From Treponema sp. (GTDB lineage: Bacteria; Spirochaetota; Spirochaetia; Treponematales; Breznakiellaceae), in the NCBI GenBank assembly GCA_031257105.1, contig JAIRPG010000007.1, positions 1 through 56,574 on the forward strand: 56,574 nt of DNA. Reading direction: 5' to 3'. Shown here in pieces: positions 32,647 to 41,786 of this stretch. The stretch's first letter is position 1, and the number at the start of each line of letters is the position of its first letter. Under the pieces are notes generated by a model. It had not been told where the DNA came from. It worked only from the letters and a program-made list of their open reading frames with translations, and searched no databases. The translations under genes and the position numbers were made by a program.

Positions 32647-33823
32647 ACGATGCTCCTTCTTTTCCACTTTGATCTGTTTTGGACGGTCCGGTACCGGCTA
32701 CTTGCGAGCGGTAGCGTTCAACCTCCCAATTATTGATAAAGTCTATCTTATCCCTGGACATAAACAAAGGTCCTCCAAAGGATTCGGCGTAAACAGCCAC
32801 TTTTACGGCGTCAATAAAGAGTTCCAGAGCCGTCTTAACCGCTTTGTCCGAAGGGGCAATGCCAAAAACTCCCATCCCCCGGACGGCGGCGATCCGGGGC
32901 GCTCTTCCGGTTCTGTTTACGTGTTCCTTCCAGGCCCGTTCCAAAACGCCGGCGAAGGAAACTCCCGGAATTTCTGATTCGGGAAGTTCCACAAAGAGGG
33001 GATCGCTCCCTGCATAAACGATATGATCCGGCGTAAAGGCCGAAGAGACGGGGGAGAAAGCGTCCCGGCTCCGCGTCAGAGCGGCTATTTCCCGGTTCCG
33101 CAGAAAAGAAACCGGGGATCCCCCCGCTAATTCCGCAAAAACAGCGGCGGCCTTTTCCGATTCGCCAAAGCCGGCGCCGCTTTCACCGGGGAGCGCCGAC
33201 AGATCGGGCTGCCGTTTAATCTGAGACCCGATTTTTTCCATAATGAAACGGTAGCGCTCTTTTATGCCTTCCGGGGAATCAGCGCCCACAAAGACCCCGT
33301 GGTTTTGGAGAAAGATAACCGCCTTCCGGGTCCGACATTCTTCCAGCGCCCGCTTTACCGCCAAGGAGAGGATATAGCCGGGATTAATAGAAGGGATCCA
33401 TACGGCGTCATCCCCGAACAGCGATCCAGCCGCCGCTTCGCCGTTTTGGGAGCAGGTAAGGCCGTTTACCAAGGCCGGGTGGGTATGAACCACAAAGGCA
33501 AAGGGTAATAGATCGTGGAGGAGCGTCTCTACGCTGGGCCTTTTGTGTTCCTCGCCGCGCTTCCGGGCCGCCATCATGTCCGCAAGGACGGCGCCCTCTC
33601 GTTCATCAGGGTCGGCGCGATAGGTTTTTTCCCATATCGCCGCCAGCGCCCTCCTATCCATTCTCACAAAAGAAGCGTTCTCCACCTCCGCGAGAGATGC
33701 GCCGGATCCTTTGATATACAGCACATCCCCGTCCTTAAAGGAAGTGTTGCCTCCGCCGGCAACAACATAATCACGATCAGCGCCGTAGAACCGGGAAATC
33801 GCGGTTAATTCATCTACACTCAT
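32621..33823 (-). CDS. rhaD: rhamnulose-1-phosphate aldolase, class II aldolase/adducin family, stand-alone
   Basis: Zinc-dependent aldolase of 400 residues that should cleave L-rhamnulose-1-phosphate to dihydroxyacetone phosphate and L-lactaldehyde. VAGGGNTSFKDGDVLYIKGSGASL is the phosphate-binding part; VVHTHPALVNGL and LQNHGVFVGADS hold metal-binding His residues. It resembles the aldolase half of the bifunctional RhaD-RhaE (YuxG-type) proteins, not the 274-residue E. coli RhaD, and it lacks the dehydrogenase half. The track start (33889) is rejected: GAGGTGG precedes ATG 33823. First gene of the aldolase-isomerase pair. Confidence 0.88.
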   Translation of the reverse strand: MSVDELTAISRFYGADRDYVVAGGGNTSFKDGDVLYIKGSGASLAEVENASFVRMDRRALAAIWEKTYRADPDEREGAVLADMMAARKRGEEHKRPSVETLLHDLLPFAFVVHTHPALVNGLTCSQNGEAAAGSLFGDDAVWIPSINPGYILSLAVKRALEECRTRKAVIFLQNHGVFVGADSPEGIKERYRFIMEKIGSQIKRQPDLSALPGESGAGFGESEKAAAVFAELAGGSPVSFLRNREIAALTRSRDAFSPVSSAFTPDHIVYAGSDPLFVELPESEIPGVSFAGVLERAWKEHVNRTGRAPRIAAVRGMGVFGIAPSDKAVKTALELFIDAVKVAVYAESFGGPLFMSRDKIDFINNWEVERYRSQVAGTGPSKTDQSGKEGASYEGLRIRK

Positions 33824-33850
33824 CTGCCACCTCACTTTTGTAACATTATT

Positions 33851-33856
33851 ATTATA
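33851..33856 (-). promoter_or_regulatory. candidate -10 box of the rhamnose operon
   Basis: A perfect TATAAT on the minus strand about 28 bases before the aldolase ATG. A TTG-containing -35 lies nearby (TTGTAA) but with non-standard spacing, so only the -10 is offered. Confidence 0.35.
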
Positions 33857-33907
33857 GAGGCCGTTTGAATTACAAGCCCTTACTCCCAATACCGCTTGGC
33901 GGTAAAA

Positions 33908-33954
33908 TTTTTACCCATCCATAGCGCCCATCCATAGGTATTTTTTACCCACCC
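33908..33954 (+). repeat. paired direct repeats upstream of the sigma-54 promoter
   Basis: TTTTTACCCATCC (33908-33920) and TTTTTACCCACCC (33942-33954) recur 34 bases apart, about three helical turns, and a second repeat CCCATCCATAG occurs at 33914 and 33928. They lie about 75-135 bases before the sigma-54 promoter, the usual distance for enhancer-binding-protein sites. Confidence 0.45.
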
Positions 33955-33992
33955 GAACCGCCTGCGGTTACCCCGTTATTGAAAAAAAACCA

Positions 33993-34007
33993 TTGGTTTT
34001 GAACCAA
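33993..34007. promoter_or_regulatory. inverted repeat, possible operator
   Basis: TTGGTT-TTG-AACCAA, perfect six-base arms, 20 bases upstream of the -24 element. It could be a repressor or activator site for the lipoprotein gene. Confidence 0.4.
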
Positions 34008-34026
34008 AAACAGCGGGCCTGCATGG

Positions 34027-34043
34027 TTGGCACGGAAATTGCT
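34027..34043 (+). promoter_or_regulatory. rpoN-dependent promoter: sigma-54 (RpoN) promoter
   Basis: TTGGCACGGAAATTGCT matches the -24/-12 consensus TGGCACG-N4-TTGC(A/T), with exactly ten bases between the GG and GC pairs. Transcription would start near 34054, directly before the AAGGAG ribosome site of the lipoprotein gene. Confidence 0.8.
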
Positions 34044-34065
34044 ATATAAACAGCAAGGAGAATCT

Positions 34066-35967
34066 ATGAAATATCATTTTCGTCATCGTTCATGCGCCGC
34101 CCTGCTCGCCGGATTAACGTCCCTGGCCTTGATCCTGGGCGGCTGCGCGTCCGGCCCCAAAACCGGCGAAGCTCCGGCAAGCGCCTTATACCAGGCGTTT
34201 TCCTGTGTTGTCACCGAAAACGGCGAAGTCTATTGGAAAGCCGGCGTTGACACCCCCGACGGGGTGATCCAGGAATTCGCCCTGCCCGATGACGACCGCA
34301 CCGTGAAGCTCACGATTAAGCCGGACAACGGTGAAAAATACCCCTACCTCTATCCCAACGGCCCGTGGAAGCTGACGGTTGCGGAGGAAACAACGCCGGC
34401 GTGGTTCAGCGCCGAATCGCAAAAGGCCGCCTTTGACGCGCTTGAGCAATGGAAAGCAACCGTGTACCGCTTTGATCTGGCGGCGTTTATGAATCCCCCC
34501 GACCCCTCCGCCATCGCGCCCCACGAGCCCACGGCGGAAGACATTGAGCTGTTCCGGGCATGGATAGCCTCCGGCGGGAACCCAAGAAACATGGTGATGA
34601 AATCCGTCGGCGGCGCGCTCGGCGCGACCGTGGCCAATGAACTGTGGAATTACCTGAACACCGAATTCTGGTCCGGTTTCATGAACCGGGCAAACGTCGG
34701 CTCCGTCGTATCCCGGACATCAGGCTTGAAGAACGTGGGCGCGGTTCAGGAAGGGCAGTTCGCGGCATACTTCGGCAGCTTTTTTGCGGCCCTTACGGGC
34801 GGACAAGGCGGCAGCGCTCATAGCGGCGCTATGAGCGGCGCTAATGGTTCCGCCAACGGCGCCGCCAATGGCGCCGGGAACAGCGGCGCGAACGCCGGCG
34901 GCGGCGGCGCCGAACCCGCCGGGAGAGAAGGCAGTATGGGCGGGCCCGGGAACGGCGGCCCCCAGCAGTCAGGGGGCGGCGTTGTTAACGGCGCTAATAG
35001 CGGCGCTAACAGCGGCGCGCAAGCGGGCGGCTATGAGTACGGCGCGGCGGTCACGTTGATCAGCCACGGCTTCATCGTCAGTTCCGATGCTACAACCTGG
35101 AGGCTGCACAACGCCGCGGACGGCTCTATCGCCTATTCGATCTCCGCCGCGGAGATTGCGGCGGATAGGGATCAAGGCTTTGCGGTCATCGTGTCAAAGG
35201 ACGGCAAAACCTATTGGCAGGCGGGGGTTGAGTCGGGGGACAAACTTATGCAGCTCTTCAACCTTGCGGGGGATGGAAACTATATGCAGGCGTCGGTCGT
35301 GCCCGATAACAACATGGCCTACCCCTACCTCTATCCCGATCTGCCCTGGAAACTGGTCGTCAAGGCCGAGCGGCCCGCCTGGTACAGCCGGACCCACGAG
35401 GAGGCAATCATGGCGGCCTTCGAGGAATGGAAGGCCTTTGTGTACGATTTTGACATGGAAGGGTTCTTCTATTTCTTTGACCATCTGCAAAAGGAACCGG
35501 TCAAGCCCACGGCCTCGGACATCGCCCTGTTGAAGGAATGGGCGGCGCTTAACCCTGACGGCAAAAGCGCGAACGCAACCCCCGACGCGAATTTCCCCTG
35601 GGTGGGGCAGAGCATCTGGAGCGACGCGGAGCAGTATTTGAACGACGCCTTTAACCAGGCTTACGGCCAATGCCCCGGCCCGACCGTCTGCCACGGCATC
35701 GAGGCCTCCCTCAAAACCACCCTTGACCCCGCGGTGGAAGACTTAATCGGCAGCTCCGTGGGAGAAAAAGCGCTGGTGGGCAGCTTCTTTACGAACACGG
35801 CGAAATGGAAGGGCAGCGAGGGCTCCGCGTACCCGTATCAGGTCTGCGCCGAATTATGGAAACGCGGCTTTATCGCCAGTTTTGACGGCACTACCTGGCG
35901 GTTGTCCAGCGGCAAAGACGGCGCGGTAGTCTATACAATCACCGCGAAAGCATTGGCCGCCCGTTAA
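34066..35967 (+). CDS. internally duplicated lipoprotein, unknown function
   Basis: Secreted lipoprotein of 633 residues; lipobox LGGC near residue 30. I do not recognise the family. Two copies of a roughly 300-residue unit are visible. Each has a VVTENGEVYWKAGV / IVSKDGKTYWQAGV strand pair, a PYLYPxxPWKL block, WFSAESQKAAFDALEQWK / WYSRTHEEAIMAAFEEWK helices, an alpha-helical middle, and a GFIVSSDATTWRL / GFIASFDGTTWRL end module. Copy one carries a Gly/Asn/Ser/Ala-rich insertion (about 245-325) before its end module. The track start (34027) overlaps the promoter; ATG 34066 has AAGGAG five bases upstream. A sigma-54 promoter controls it. Its stop overlaps the convergent pheS stop (shared TTAA). 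Confidence 0.8.
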   Translation: MKYHFRHRSCAALLAGLTSLALILGGCASGPKTGEAPASALYQAFSCVVTENGEVYWKAGVDTPDGVIQEFALPDDDRTVKLTIKPDNGEKYPYLYPNGPWKLTVAEETTPAWFSAESQKAAFDALEQWKATVYRFDLAAFMNPPDPSAIAPHEPTAEDIELFRAWIASGGNPRNMVMKSVGGALGATVANELWNYLNTEFWSGFMNRANVGSVVSRTSGLKNVGAVQEGQFAAYFGSFFAALTGGQGGSAHSGAMSGANGSANGAANGAGNSGANAGGGGAEPAGREGSMGGPGNGGPQQSGGGVVNGANSGANSGAQAGGYEYGAAVTLISHGFIVSSDATTWRLHNAADGSIAYSISAAEIAADRDQGFAVIVSKDGKTYWQAGVESGDKLMQLFNLAGDGNYMQASVVPDNNMAYPYLYPDLPWKLVVKAERPAWYSRTHEEAIMAAFEEWKAFVYDFDMEGFFYFFDHLQKEPVKPTASDIALLKEWAALNPDGKSANATPDANFPWVGQSIWSDAEQYLNDAFNQAYGQCPGPTVCHGIEASLKTTLDPAVEDLIGSSVGEKALVGSFFTNTAKWKGSEGSAYPYQVCAELWKRGFIASFDGTTWRLSSGKDGAVVYTITAKALAAR

Positions 35968-37625
35968 GCGGGGGAAGCGTTTTTTGCGTGAACCGTCCGC
36001 CTCAGGCGGACGTCTTCAATATCGTAACTAAAAAGCTCCCGCAAATCGCGCTGCCCCAGGGCCATAAGGGCCATCCGGTCGATGCCGATACCCCAGGCCG
36101 CCACGGGGACATTCACCCCCAGGCTTGCCGTAACCTCGGGCCGGAATATCCCCGAACCGCCCAGTTCGAACCAGCCCAGCGCCGGGTGCTTGATATGAAC
36201 CTCGACGGAAGGTTCCGTAAAAGGAAAATAACCGGGGACGTATTTTACTTCCCCGGCCCCCGCCACTTCCACGGCGAACATCTCCAGAAAGCCCAACAGG
36301 GTCTTGAGGTTCACCTCCTCGCCCAAGACAATCCCCTCGGTTTGGTAGAAGTCGGAAAGGTGGGTCGCGTCTACCCGGTCGTAGCGAAAGCATCGGGCCA
36401 TACCGAAGTACTTGCCGGGTATCTTCGCCTTGGGAAGCTGCTTCGCGGACAGTACCGTTCCCTGGCTGCGGAGGATGAGCCTTCGCGTGAATTCCCGGTC
36501 GAAGTGATAGTTCCAGCCCCGGCTCCCGGTGGTTCCGCCGTTTTCGTGGGCCGCCGCTACCTGGGACAGCCAGGGCTCCTCGATGGCTTGAGCCATGGCG
36601 ACATCCCGCGCTCCGGCGGCGCCGTCTGAGGGAGATTTTCCGGCAATATGGTACACATCGTGGATGTCCCGCGCCGAATGAAACTGAGGCATAAAGAGGG
36701 CGTCTGAATTCCAGAATTCGGTTTCCACCAGCGGCCCGTCGAATTCCTCAAATCCCAGAGATACGAGCTTATCCTTTACATCTTCCAGAAATTTCGCGTA
36801 GGGGTTGCTTCTGCCCACCATGAGCCGCGCAGGGGGAACCCGTACGTTATAGGAACGGAAGGTCTTGCCCTTCCAACTCCCCGAAGCAAGCATCTCCGGC
36901 GTAAGACTGCCGGCTTCATCACCGGAAATCCCCGCCGACCGGAGCGCCGCCGCCAAGGGTTCCCGCGCATCGGTAAAGCCGAAGATCACCGTCTCCCGCT
37001 CGAATTCCCGGAAAGGCGTATCGGCGGCGCCCCGCTTCCGCGCAATTCCCCCCATAACGGCCAGCTCTTCGGCGGAAAGCCCCGTCCGGGCGAGAATTCC
37101 GCCTTCCTGCGCGGCGGCTTTGTCCAGCAGTCCGCGGGTAACGGTAAAATACGCCGCCGCCTTACCATGAGCGGGGCGTCCGTTCACCAGGGCATCGGGC
37201 GGCAGGGCCGGCGAAACCGACTTGCCTTCGTCCATGACGAGGACGCCCAGCTTAGAGAGCGCGCCGAAAGCGCTTCCCACCTCTTTGTTGTCTAACTCCA
37301 GGGCCCGGGCGATCTCCGGCAGTTTCAGGGCCGGCCTCGCCTGAACCAGATCCAGAATCCGCTCTTCAGGGCTCCCCTTTTCCTTCCATGTCCGGCCAAG
37401 ACCGGTCAATTCATAAAAAACCGCCGTTTCCCGGCGAATTTCACGGATTATTCCCTTTCCAAAGAGCCAAGAAAGCGCCTGATTCCCGTTTCCCGGCTTA
37501 AACTTCAGGTCGGCTTCCACCTTTTCGACGAAAAGCTCATCACCGGTCCGGTACGACAGGATGATCTTGACCTCCAGGGGGTGCAGATGCTTCACCACGC
37601 CTTGCGCGTCTCTCTGATTTTCCAT
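35964..37625 (-). CDS. pheS: phenylalanyl-tRNA synthetase alpha subunit, archaeal/spirochaetal type
   Basis: Catalytic alpha subunit of PheRS, 553 residues, much longer than the usual bacterial subunit (about 330). The N-terminal winged-helix repeats (LHPLEVKIILSYRTG; PEERILDLVQARPALKLPEIARAL) are the tRNA/DNA-binding-like domains of archaeal and eukaryotic PheS. The class II core has PQFHSARDIHDVYHI, FRYDRVDATHLSDFYQTEGIVLGE, GGSGIFRPEV and WGIGIDRMALMALG (motif 3). Spirochaetes are known to carry this form. The beta subunit gene is not adjacent; the upstream neighbour is a nitroreductase. AAGGG lies nine bases before ATG 37625. Confidence 0.94.
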   Translation of the reverse strand: MENQRDAQGVVKHLHPLEVKIILSYRTGDELFVEKVEADLKFKPGNGNQALSWLFGKGIIREIRRETAVFYELTGLGRTWKEKGSPEERILDLVQARPALKLPEIARALELDNKEVGSAFGALSKLGVLVMDEGKSVSPALPPDALVNGRPAHGKAAAYFTVTRGLLDKAAAQEGGILARTGLSAEELAVMGGIARKRGAADTPFREFERETVIFGFTDAREPLAAALRSAGISGDEAGSLTPEMLASGSWKGKTFRSYNVRVPPARLMVGRSNPYAKFLEDVKDKLVSLGFEEFDGPLVETEFWNSDALFMPQFHSARDIHDVYHIAGKSPSDGAAGARDVAMAQAIEEPWLSQVAAAHENGGTTGSRGWNYHFDREFTRRLILRSQGTVLSAKQLPKAKIPGKYFGMARCFRYDRVDATHLSDFYQTEGIVLGEEVNLKTLLGFLEMFAVEVAGAGEVKYVPGYFPFTEPSVEVHIKHPALGWFELGGSGIFRPEVTASLGVNVPVAAWGIGIDRMALMALGQRDLRELFSYDIEDVRLRRTVHAKNASPA

Positions 37626-37688
37626 ACATTGATTCCCTTTGAAGTAAGATTACCAGAGAAAACGGGTGAATACAACAGACCTGTTCGT

Positions 37689-37703
37689 CAGACCTCTGGT
37701 CTG
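37689..37703. other. small inverted repeat between pheS and nitroreductase
   Basis: CAGACC-TCT-GGTCTG, a perfect six-base stem in the 107-base gap, with another CAGACCT copy 13 bases to the left. There is no T-run, so it is not a convincing terminator. Confidence 0.35.
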
Positions 37704-37732
37704 CAACCAACCGGGTTTCAGAACAAGCCGGA

Positions 37733-38326
37733 TTACCTTTTTTCAAGCAAAACGGCGAGCTTCTCCCGGGGCCGCGCCGGAGGATGTTCGGCAGGGTACC
37801 CCAAGCAAACCGCCGCCGCAATTTGCCGGTCCGTACGCAGCCATTCGAGAAGTTCGTTATACGCAAAATAAATATCGCCGATCCACAGGCTCCCTATGCC
37901 GTATTCAAGCGCGGCCAGCAGCATATTCTCGATCAACGCGCCGATTGAGAGCAGGTTGGCCATTTCCGAATATTTTTCTTCGACCGTTTGGGTAAGCGTG
38001 AATTGATGCTCCGTATTGATAACAAACACGGTAACCGGCGCTTCTTCCATAACCCTGAGCGATTGCTCCGCCTGGAGCATAAGATACGCGCGGTTTTCAA
38101 AGAGGCCGCCTGGAGACCGTTCACCTTCAAAGCCTGTTTTGATGACCTTGATCATTTCCCGCCTGTTTTGGCCGGTTACCGCGATAAATTTCCAGGGCTG
38201 CCTGTTTTTCGCCGATGGCGCCAGAATACCGGCGTGGAGTATTTTGTTGAGCGTGTCCGCGTCAATTTCTTGCGGGGTAAATTTTCTCACGCTCCTTCTG
38301 TTTGAGATAGCCTCTATCGTATTCAT
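37733..38326 (-). CDS. nitroreductase-family protein
   Basis: FMN-dependent oxidoreductase of 197 residues. The N-terminal ISNRRSVRKFTPQEI is the FMN-phosphate-binding start, ILAPSAKNRQPWKFIAVTG is the usual second block, and LLAALEYGIGSLWIGD with a C-terminal LGYPAEHPPARPREKL completes the family pattern. Natural substrate unknown; members reduce nitroaromatics, quinones or flavins. No good ribosome site precedes ATG 38326. Probably monocistronic and divergent from GH127. Confidence 0.92.
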   Translation of the reverse strand: MNTIEAISNRRSVRKFTPQEIDADTLNKILHAGILAPSAKNRQPWKFIAVTGQNRREMIKVIKTGFEGERSPGGLFENRAYLMLQAEQSLRVMEEAPVTVFVINTEHQFTLTQTVEEKYSEMANLLSIGALIENMLLAALEYGIGSLWIGDIYFAYNELLEWLRTDRQIAAAVCLGYPAEHPPARPREKLAVLLEKR

Positions 38327-38462
38327 AGCCAGATACTATGCTCCGCGCTTTTTTTGTCAATCCGCCGCTCGTCTAAACAGCTTCCGCCTTTTCTGATACC
38401 ATATACCCATTTACAGCGCCGCAGCGCCGTATCGAAGACCGCATTACGTGAGGAATGTAACG

Positions 38463-40451
38463 ATGAATCATTTTTCTTCTTTTAAACTTTCCCAGGCACA
38501 GATTACCGATCCTTTTTGGGGCCGTTACCTGGAATTGGTACGGACAAAGGTACTCCCCTACCAGTGGGAAGCCCTGAATGACCGGATACCCGGCGCGGAA
38601 CCCAGTTATTGTATGTACAACTTCAAAGCCGCCGCGGGGCTTATCAAAGGCGGCCACAAGGGGCCGGTTTTTCAGGACAGCGATTTTGGCAAATGGGTAG
38701 AAGCGGTCGGATACGTCCTCTCCGGGAAACGCGATCCGCTTCTGGAAAAGACCGCCGACGAGGCTATCGACATCGTATGCGCCGCCCAGCGCCCTGACGG
38801 CTACCTTAACACCTATTATACCCTGACGGATTTGAATAAACGCTGGACCAATCTGATGGATCACCACGAGCTCTACTGTCTGGGCCACCTTTTAGAAGGG
38901 GCCATCGCCTATTACGAGGCGACCGGGAAGAACAAGTTCCTCAACGCCATGATCCGGTACACGGATCTGGTAGAAAAAAACTTCGGCCCGGAACCGGAAA
39001 AGCTCAAGGGGTATCCCGGCCACCCGGAACTTGAACTCGCCCTCATCAAACTGTACCGGATCACGCTGAATGAACGGTATCTTTACCTGGCACAATTTTT
39101 TATCGACCGGCGGGGCCAGGCTCCCCTCTATTTTGAGGAAGAAACGCGGAAGCACGGCAACGGGAATGGCTGGAGCGGCTCCCACTCATTCCACTACTAT
39201 CAGGCCGGTATGCCGGTGCGGGAGCTTCCCGACGCGCGGGGCCACGCGGTCAGGATGGTGTACCTCCTCTGCGGAATGGCCGGCGTGGCGGGCGAAACCG
39301 GCGATACGTCCTTGATGGACGCCTGTGAACGGCTCTGGAAAAATATCACCGGGCGGCAGATGTATATTACCGGTGCTGTCGGTTCTCTGCCCCACGGCGA
39401 GGCGTTTTCCTTTGATTACGATCTTCCCAATGATACGATTTACGGGGAAACCTGCGCCGCCATCGGGCTGATTTTTTTTGCCCGCGCGCTGCTGGAGGCA
39501 GCTCCGTTGGAGGCAGCTCCCTTGGAGGCAGCTCCCTTGGAGCGCGCTCCCGGTTCCTGTTACGCCGACGTCATGGAGCGGGCCCTGTATAACGCCGTTT
39601 TGAGCGGTATGTCCCTGGACGGGAATCGTTTCTTCTATGTGAACCCCCTGGAAGTATGGCCCCGCGCCTGCGAACGGGACTTTTCCAAGAACCATGTAAA
39701 GATCGAACGGCAGAAGTGGTTCGGCTGCGCTTGCTGCCCGCCGAACCTGGCGCGGCTTCTGGCTTCTCTGGCGCATTACGCCTTTACGTCTTCCTTCGAT
39801 GGCTCGCTCTTGATGCATCTCTTTATCGGCGGGGAATTTATTCATAAAACCGGCGGAGACGCCGTTATCAGCGTAAAGACCCGGTATCCCTGGGAAGGAA
39901 CGGTCGCCGTTGCCATCTCCCCAGAAAAACCCGTCAAATTCCGCTATGCCTTTCGCATCCCCTCGTGGTGTGAAACGTACGGCGTAACGCTGAACGGAGA
40001 AGCGGTCTCCCCCGGCGTCGACCGGGGTTACGCCTTTCTTACGCGGGAATGGAAGAAAGGAGACGTGATTGAAATCACCTTCGATATGCCGGTCCGCGTT
40101 AATGAAGCAAACCCGGCGGTACGGGAAAACGCCGGGAAAATCGCCCTGTCCCGGGGGCCAATCGTTTACTGCCTGGAGGAAGCGGACAACGGCCCAAACC
40201 TGCATCTGCTGTACCTCCCCTCCGGAAGCGAATTCAAAACGGAATTCAAAGAAAACCTTTTGGGCGGCGTAGAAACCATTACCGCCGATGCGCTGGTCTT
40301 GAGGAACGATTGGCCCGAAGACGCGCTCTACCGCAAAGCATCCCCTCCCGTATACAACCCTAAAACCATAACCTGGATACCGTATTACGCCTGGGCCAAC
40401 CGGGGAAAAGGGGAAATGCGGGTTTGGATGAACCGGCTTTTGAATTCTTGA
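38463..40451 (+). CDS. GH127-family beta-L-arabinofuranosidase-like enzyme
   Basis: Cytosolic glycoside hydrolase of 662 residues (no signal peptide) removing beta-L-arabinofuranose or related sugars. The (alpha/alpha)6 domain holds [33 protein letters not shown] (Glu and Cys of the active site) and [18 protein letters not shown], where Cys residues bind zinc and supply the nucleophile. Beta-sandwich domains follow ([33 protein letters not shown]). GAGGA precedes ATG 38463; the track GTG at 38448 is less likely. An in-frame repeat EAAPL is inserted right after the TCAAIG helix. Probably handles arabinosides taken up by transporters like the one at 11-24 kb. Confidence 0.92.
   Translation: MNHFSSFKLSQAQITDPFWGRYLELVRTKVLPYQWEALNDRIPGAEPSYCMYNFKAAAGLIKGGHKGPVFQDSDFGKWVEAVGYVLSGKRDPLLEKTADEAIDIVCAAQRPDGYLNTYYTLTDLNKRWTNLMDHHELYCLGHLLEGAIAYYEATGKNKFLNAMIRYTDLVEKNFGPEPEKLKGYPGHPELELALIKLYRITLNERYLYLAQFFIDRRGQAPLYFEEETRKHGNGNGWSGSHSFHYYQAGMPVRELPDARGHAVRMVYLLCGMAGVAGETGDTSLMDACERLWKNITGRQMYITGAVGSLPHGEAFSFDYDLPNDTIYGETCAAIGLIFFARALLEAAPLEAAPLEAAPLERAPGSCYADVMERALYNAVLSGMSLDGNRFFYVNPLEVWPRACERDFSKNHVKIERQKWFGCACCPPNLARLLASLAHYAFTSSFDGSLLMHLFIGGEFIHKTGGDAVISVKTRYPWEGTVAVAISPEKPVKFRYAFRIPSWCETYGVTLNGEAVSPGVDRGYAFLTREWKKGDVIEITFDMPVRVNEANPAVRENAGKIALSRGPIVYCLEEADNGPNLHLLYLPSGSEFKTEFKENLLGGVETITADALVLRNDWPEDALYRKASPPVYNPKTITWIPYYAWANRGKGEMRVWMNRLLNS
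39492..39551 (+). repeat. 15-bp tandem repeat in GH127 (four units, EAAPL)
   Basis: Units of TTGGAGGCAGCTCCC: one near copy, two perfect and one diverged. They encode [20 protein letters not shown] inside the catalytic domain, close to the TCAAIG active-site helix. Confidence 0.9.
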
Positions 40452-40475
40452 CAATCATTTGTTTCTATATAAAGA
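40448..40475 (+). promoter_or_regulatory. sigma-70 promoter of trpBA
   Basis: Perfect TTGACA at 40448-40453, 16-base spacer, TAAAGA at 40470-40475. It overlaps the last codons of the GH127 gene. No leader peptide rich in Trp is visible. Confidence 0.55.
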
Positions 40476-40512
40476 TACAAGTGAAACATACGAGCGTTGT
40501 AAGGGGGAGAAC

Positions 40513-41703
40513 ATGGGTAAAGGAAGATTCGGCGATTACGGCGGGCAGTACATCCCCGAAACCCTGATGAACGAGATCATCAACCTGGAACAATGGTACG
40601 AGAAACTTAAAGCAGACCCGGACTTCCTGGCGGAGTTGGGGGATCTCCTCAAAAACTACGCCGGGCGGCCTTCCCTCTTGTACTACGCGGCAAAGATGAC
40701 CGCCGGCCTGGGAGGGGCGAAGATCTACCTCAAGCGGGAAGATATGAACCACACGGGCTCCCACAAGATCAATAACGTGCTGGGGCAGGCGCTTCTCGCA
40801 AAGAAAATGGGAAAAACGAGGGTGATCGCCGAAACCGGGGCGGGCCAGCACGGGGTAGCCACCGCCACCGCCGCAGCCCTTCTGGGGCTGGAGTGCGAGA
40901 TCTTCATGGGAAAGGAAGACACGGAGCGGCAGCGCCTCAACGTGTACCGCATGGAGCTTTTGGGGGCAAAGGTCAACGAGGTCACCTCCGGCACCCAGGT
41001 GCTCAAGGACGCGGTGAACGAGACCATGCGGGAGTGGGTCAGCCGGGTTCACGACACCCACTACGTGCTGGGCTCGGTGATGGGCCCCCACCCCTTCCCC
41101 ACCATCGTGCGGGACTTCCAGAGCGTCATCGGCAGGGAAGCGCGGGCGCAAATTATGGAGCGCGAAGGGAAGCTCCCCGCGGCGGTGATCGCCTGCGTGG
41201 GGGGCGGCAGCAACGCCATGGGGCTGTTCTATCACTTCATCGGGGATCCCTCGGTGCGGCTCATCGGCTGCGAGGCCGCGGGCCGGGGGATCGACACGGA
41301 TCGGCACGCCGCCACCATCGCCCGGGGCAGTGTGGGGGTCTTTCACGGGATGAAGTCCTACTTCTGCCAGAACGACGAGGGCCAGATCGCGCCGGTCTAC
41401 TCGATCTCCGCCGGGCTGGACTATCCGGGCATCGGGCCGGAACACGCCGCGCTCCACGATCAGGGCCGGGCGGAATACGTGCCGGTAAGCGATGACGAGG
41501 CGGTGGCGGCTTTCGAGTACCTCTCCCGCGTCGAGGGGATCATCCCCGCCATCGAGAGCGCCCACGCGGTAGCCTACGCCAGGACGCTGGCGCCGGCGCT
41601 GGGCCGGGACGAGAGCATCATCATCTGCCTTTCAGGCCGGGGAGACAAGGATGTTGCGGCAATCGCCCGCTATCGGGGGAAAAACATCCATGACGAGGCG
41701 TAA
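40513..41703 (+). CDS. trpB: tryptophan synthase beta subunit
   Basis: PLP enzyme of 396 residues joining indole and serine to tryptophan. [16 protein letters not shown] is the canonical start; the PLP Lys is in [34 protein letters not shown] and [15 protein letters not shown] bind substrate and cofactor phosphate. The track start (40459) lies too close to the promoter; GGGGGAG before ATG 40513 and the family N-terminus decide. It precedes trpA with a 72-base gap holding copies of its own 3' end. The other trp genes are not in the window, so the pair may serve indole salvage. Confidence 0.97.
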   Translation: MGKGRFGDYGGQYIPETLMNEIINLEQWYEKLKADPDFLAELGDLLKNYAGRPSLLYYAAKMTAGLGGAKIYLKREDMNHTGSHKINNVLGQALLAKKMGKTRVIAETGAGQHGVATATAAALLGLECEIFMGKEDTERQRLNVYRMELLGAKVNEVTSGTQVLKDAVNETMREWVSRVHDTHYVLGSVMGPHPFPTIVRDFQSVIGREARAQIMEREGKLPAAVIACVGGGSNAMGLFYHFIGDPSVRLIGCEAAGRGIDTDRHAATIARGSVGVFHGMKSYFCQNDEGQIAPVYSISAGLDYPGIGPEHAALHDQGRAEYVPVSDDEAVAAFEYLSRVEGIIPAIESAHAVAYARTLAPALGRDESIIICLSGRGDKDVAAIARYRGKNIHDEA

Positions 41704-41786
41704 CGATTGCCGGCGGCAATCGCCCGCTATCGGGGGAGAACCATCCATGATTAAGCGCTATCGGGGGGAACATCCATGACGAGAAT
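41654..41786 (+). repeat. duplicated trpB 3' end (three diverging copies)
   Basis: The segment containing AATCGCCCGCTATCGGGGGA and CATCCATGA occurs at the end of trpB (from about 41656), again at about 41713-41749, and partly at 41755-41780, where it supplies the ribosome site and ATG of trpA. Confidence 0.88.
41690..41779 (+). pseudogene. 29-codon remnant ORF bridging trpB and trpA
   Basis: ATG 41690 (inside the trpB end, other frame) reads 29 codons, starting MTRRND, to TGA 41777-41779, which overlaps the trpA ATG as ATGA. A second in-frame ATG at 41747 gives a ten-codon version (MIKRYRGEHP). It is too short for the ORF track. TrpA starts MTRIQK, so this looks like the old trpA start left behind by duplication; it could still couple translation of trpB and trpA. 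Confidence 0.5.

Noticed and set aside
37676-37703. Terminator between nitroreductase and pheS
   Set aside because: The six-base stem has no T-run on the minus strand.
39186-40454. 422-residue minus-strand ORF opposite GH127
   Set aside because: The plus strand encodes an unmistakable GH127 enzyme; the minus frame has no recognisable domain.
41654-41786. Trp attenuator between trpB and trpA
   Set aside because: The minicistron has no Trp codons and no terminator/antiterminator pair; repeats are explained by trpB end duplication.
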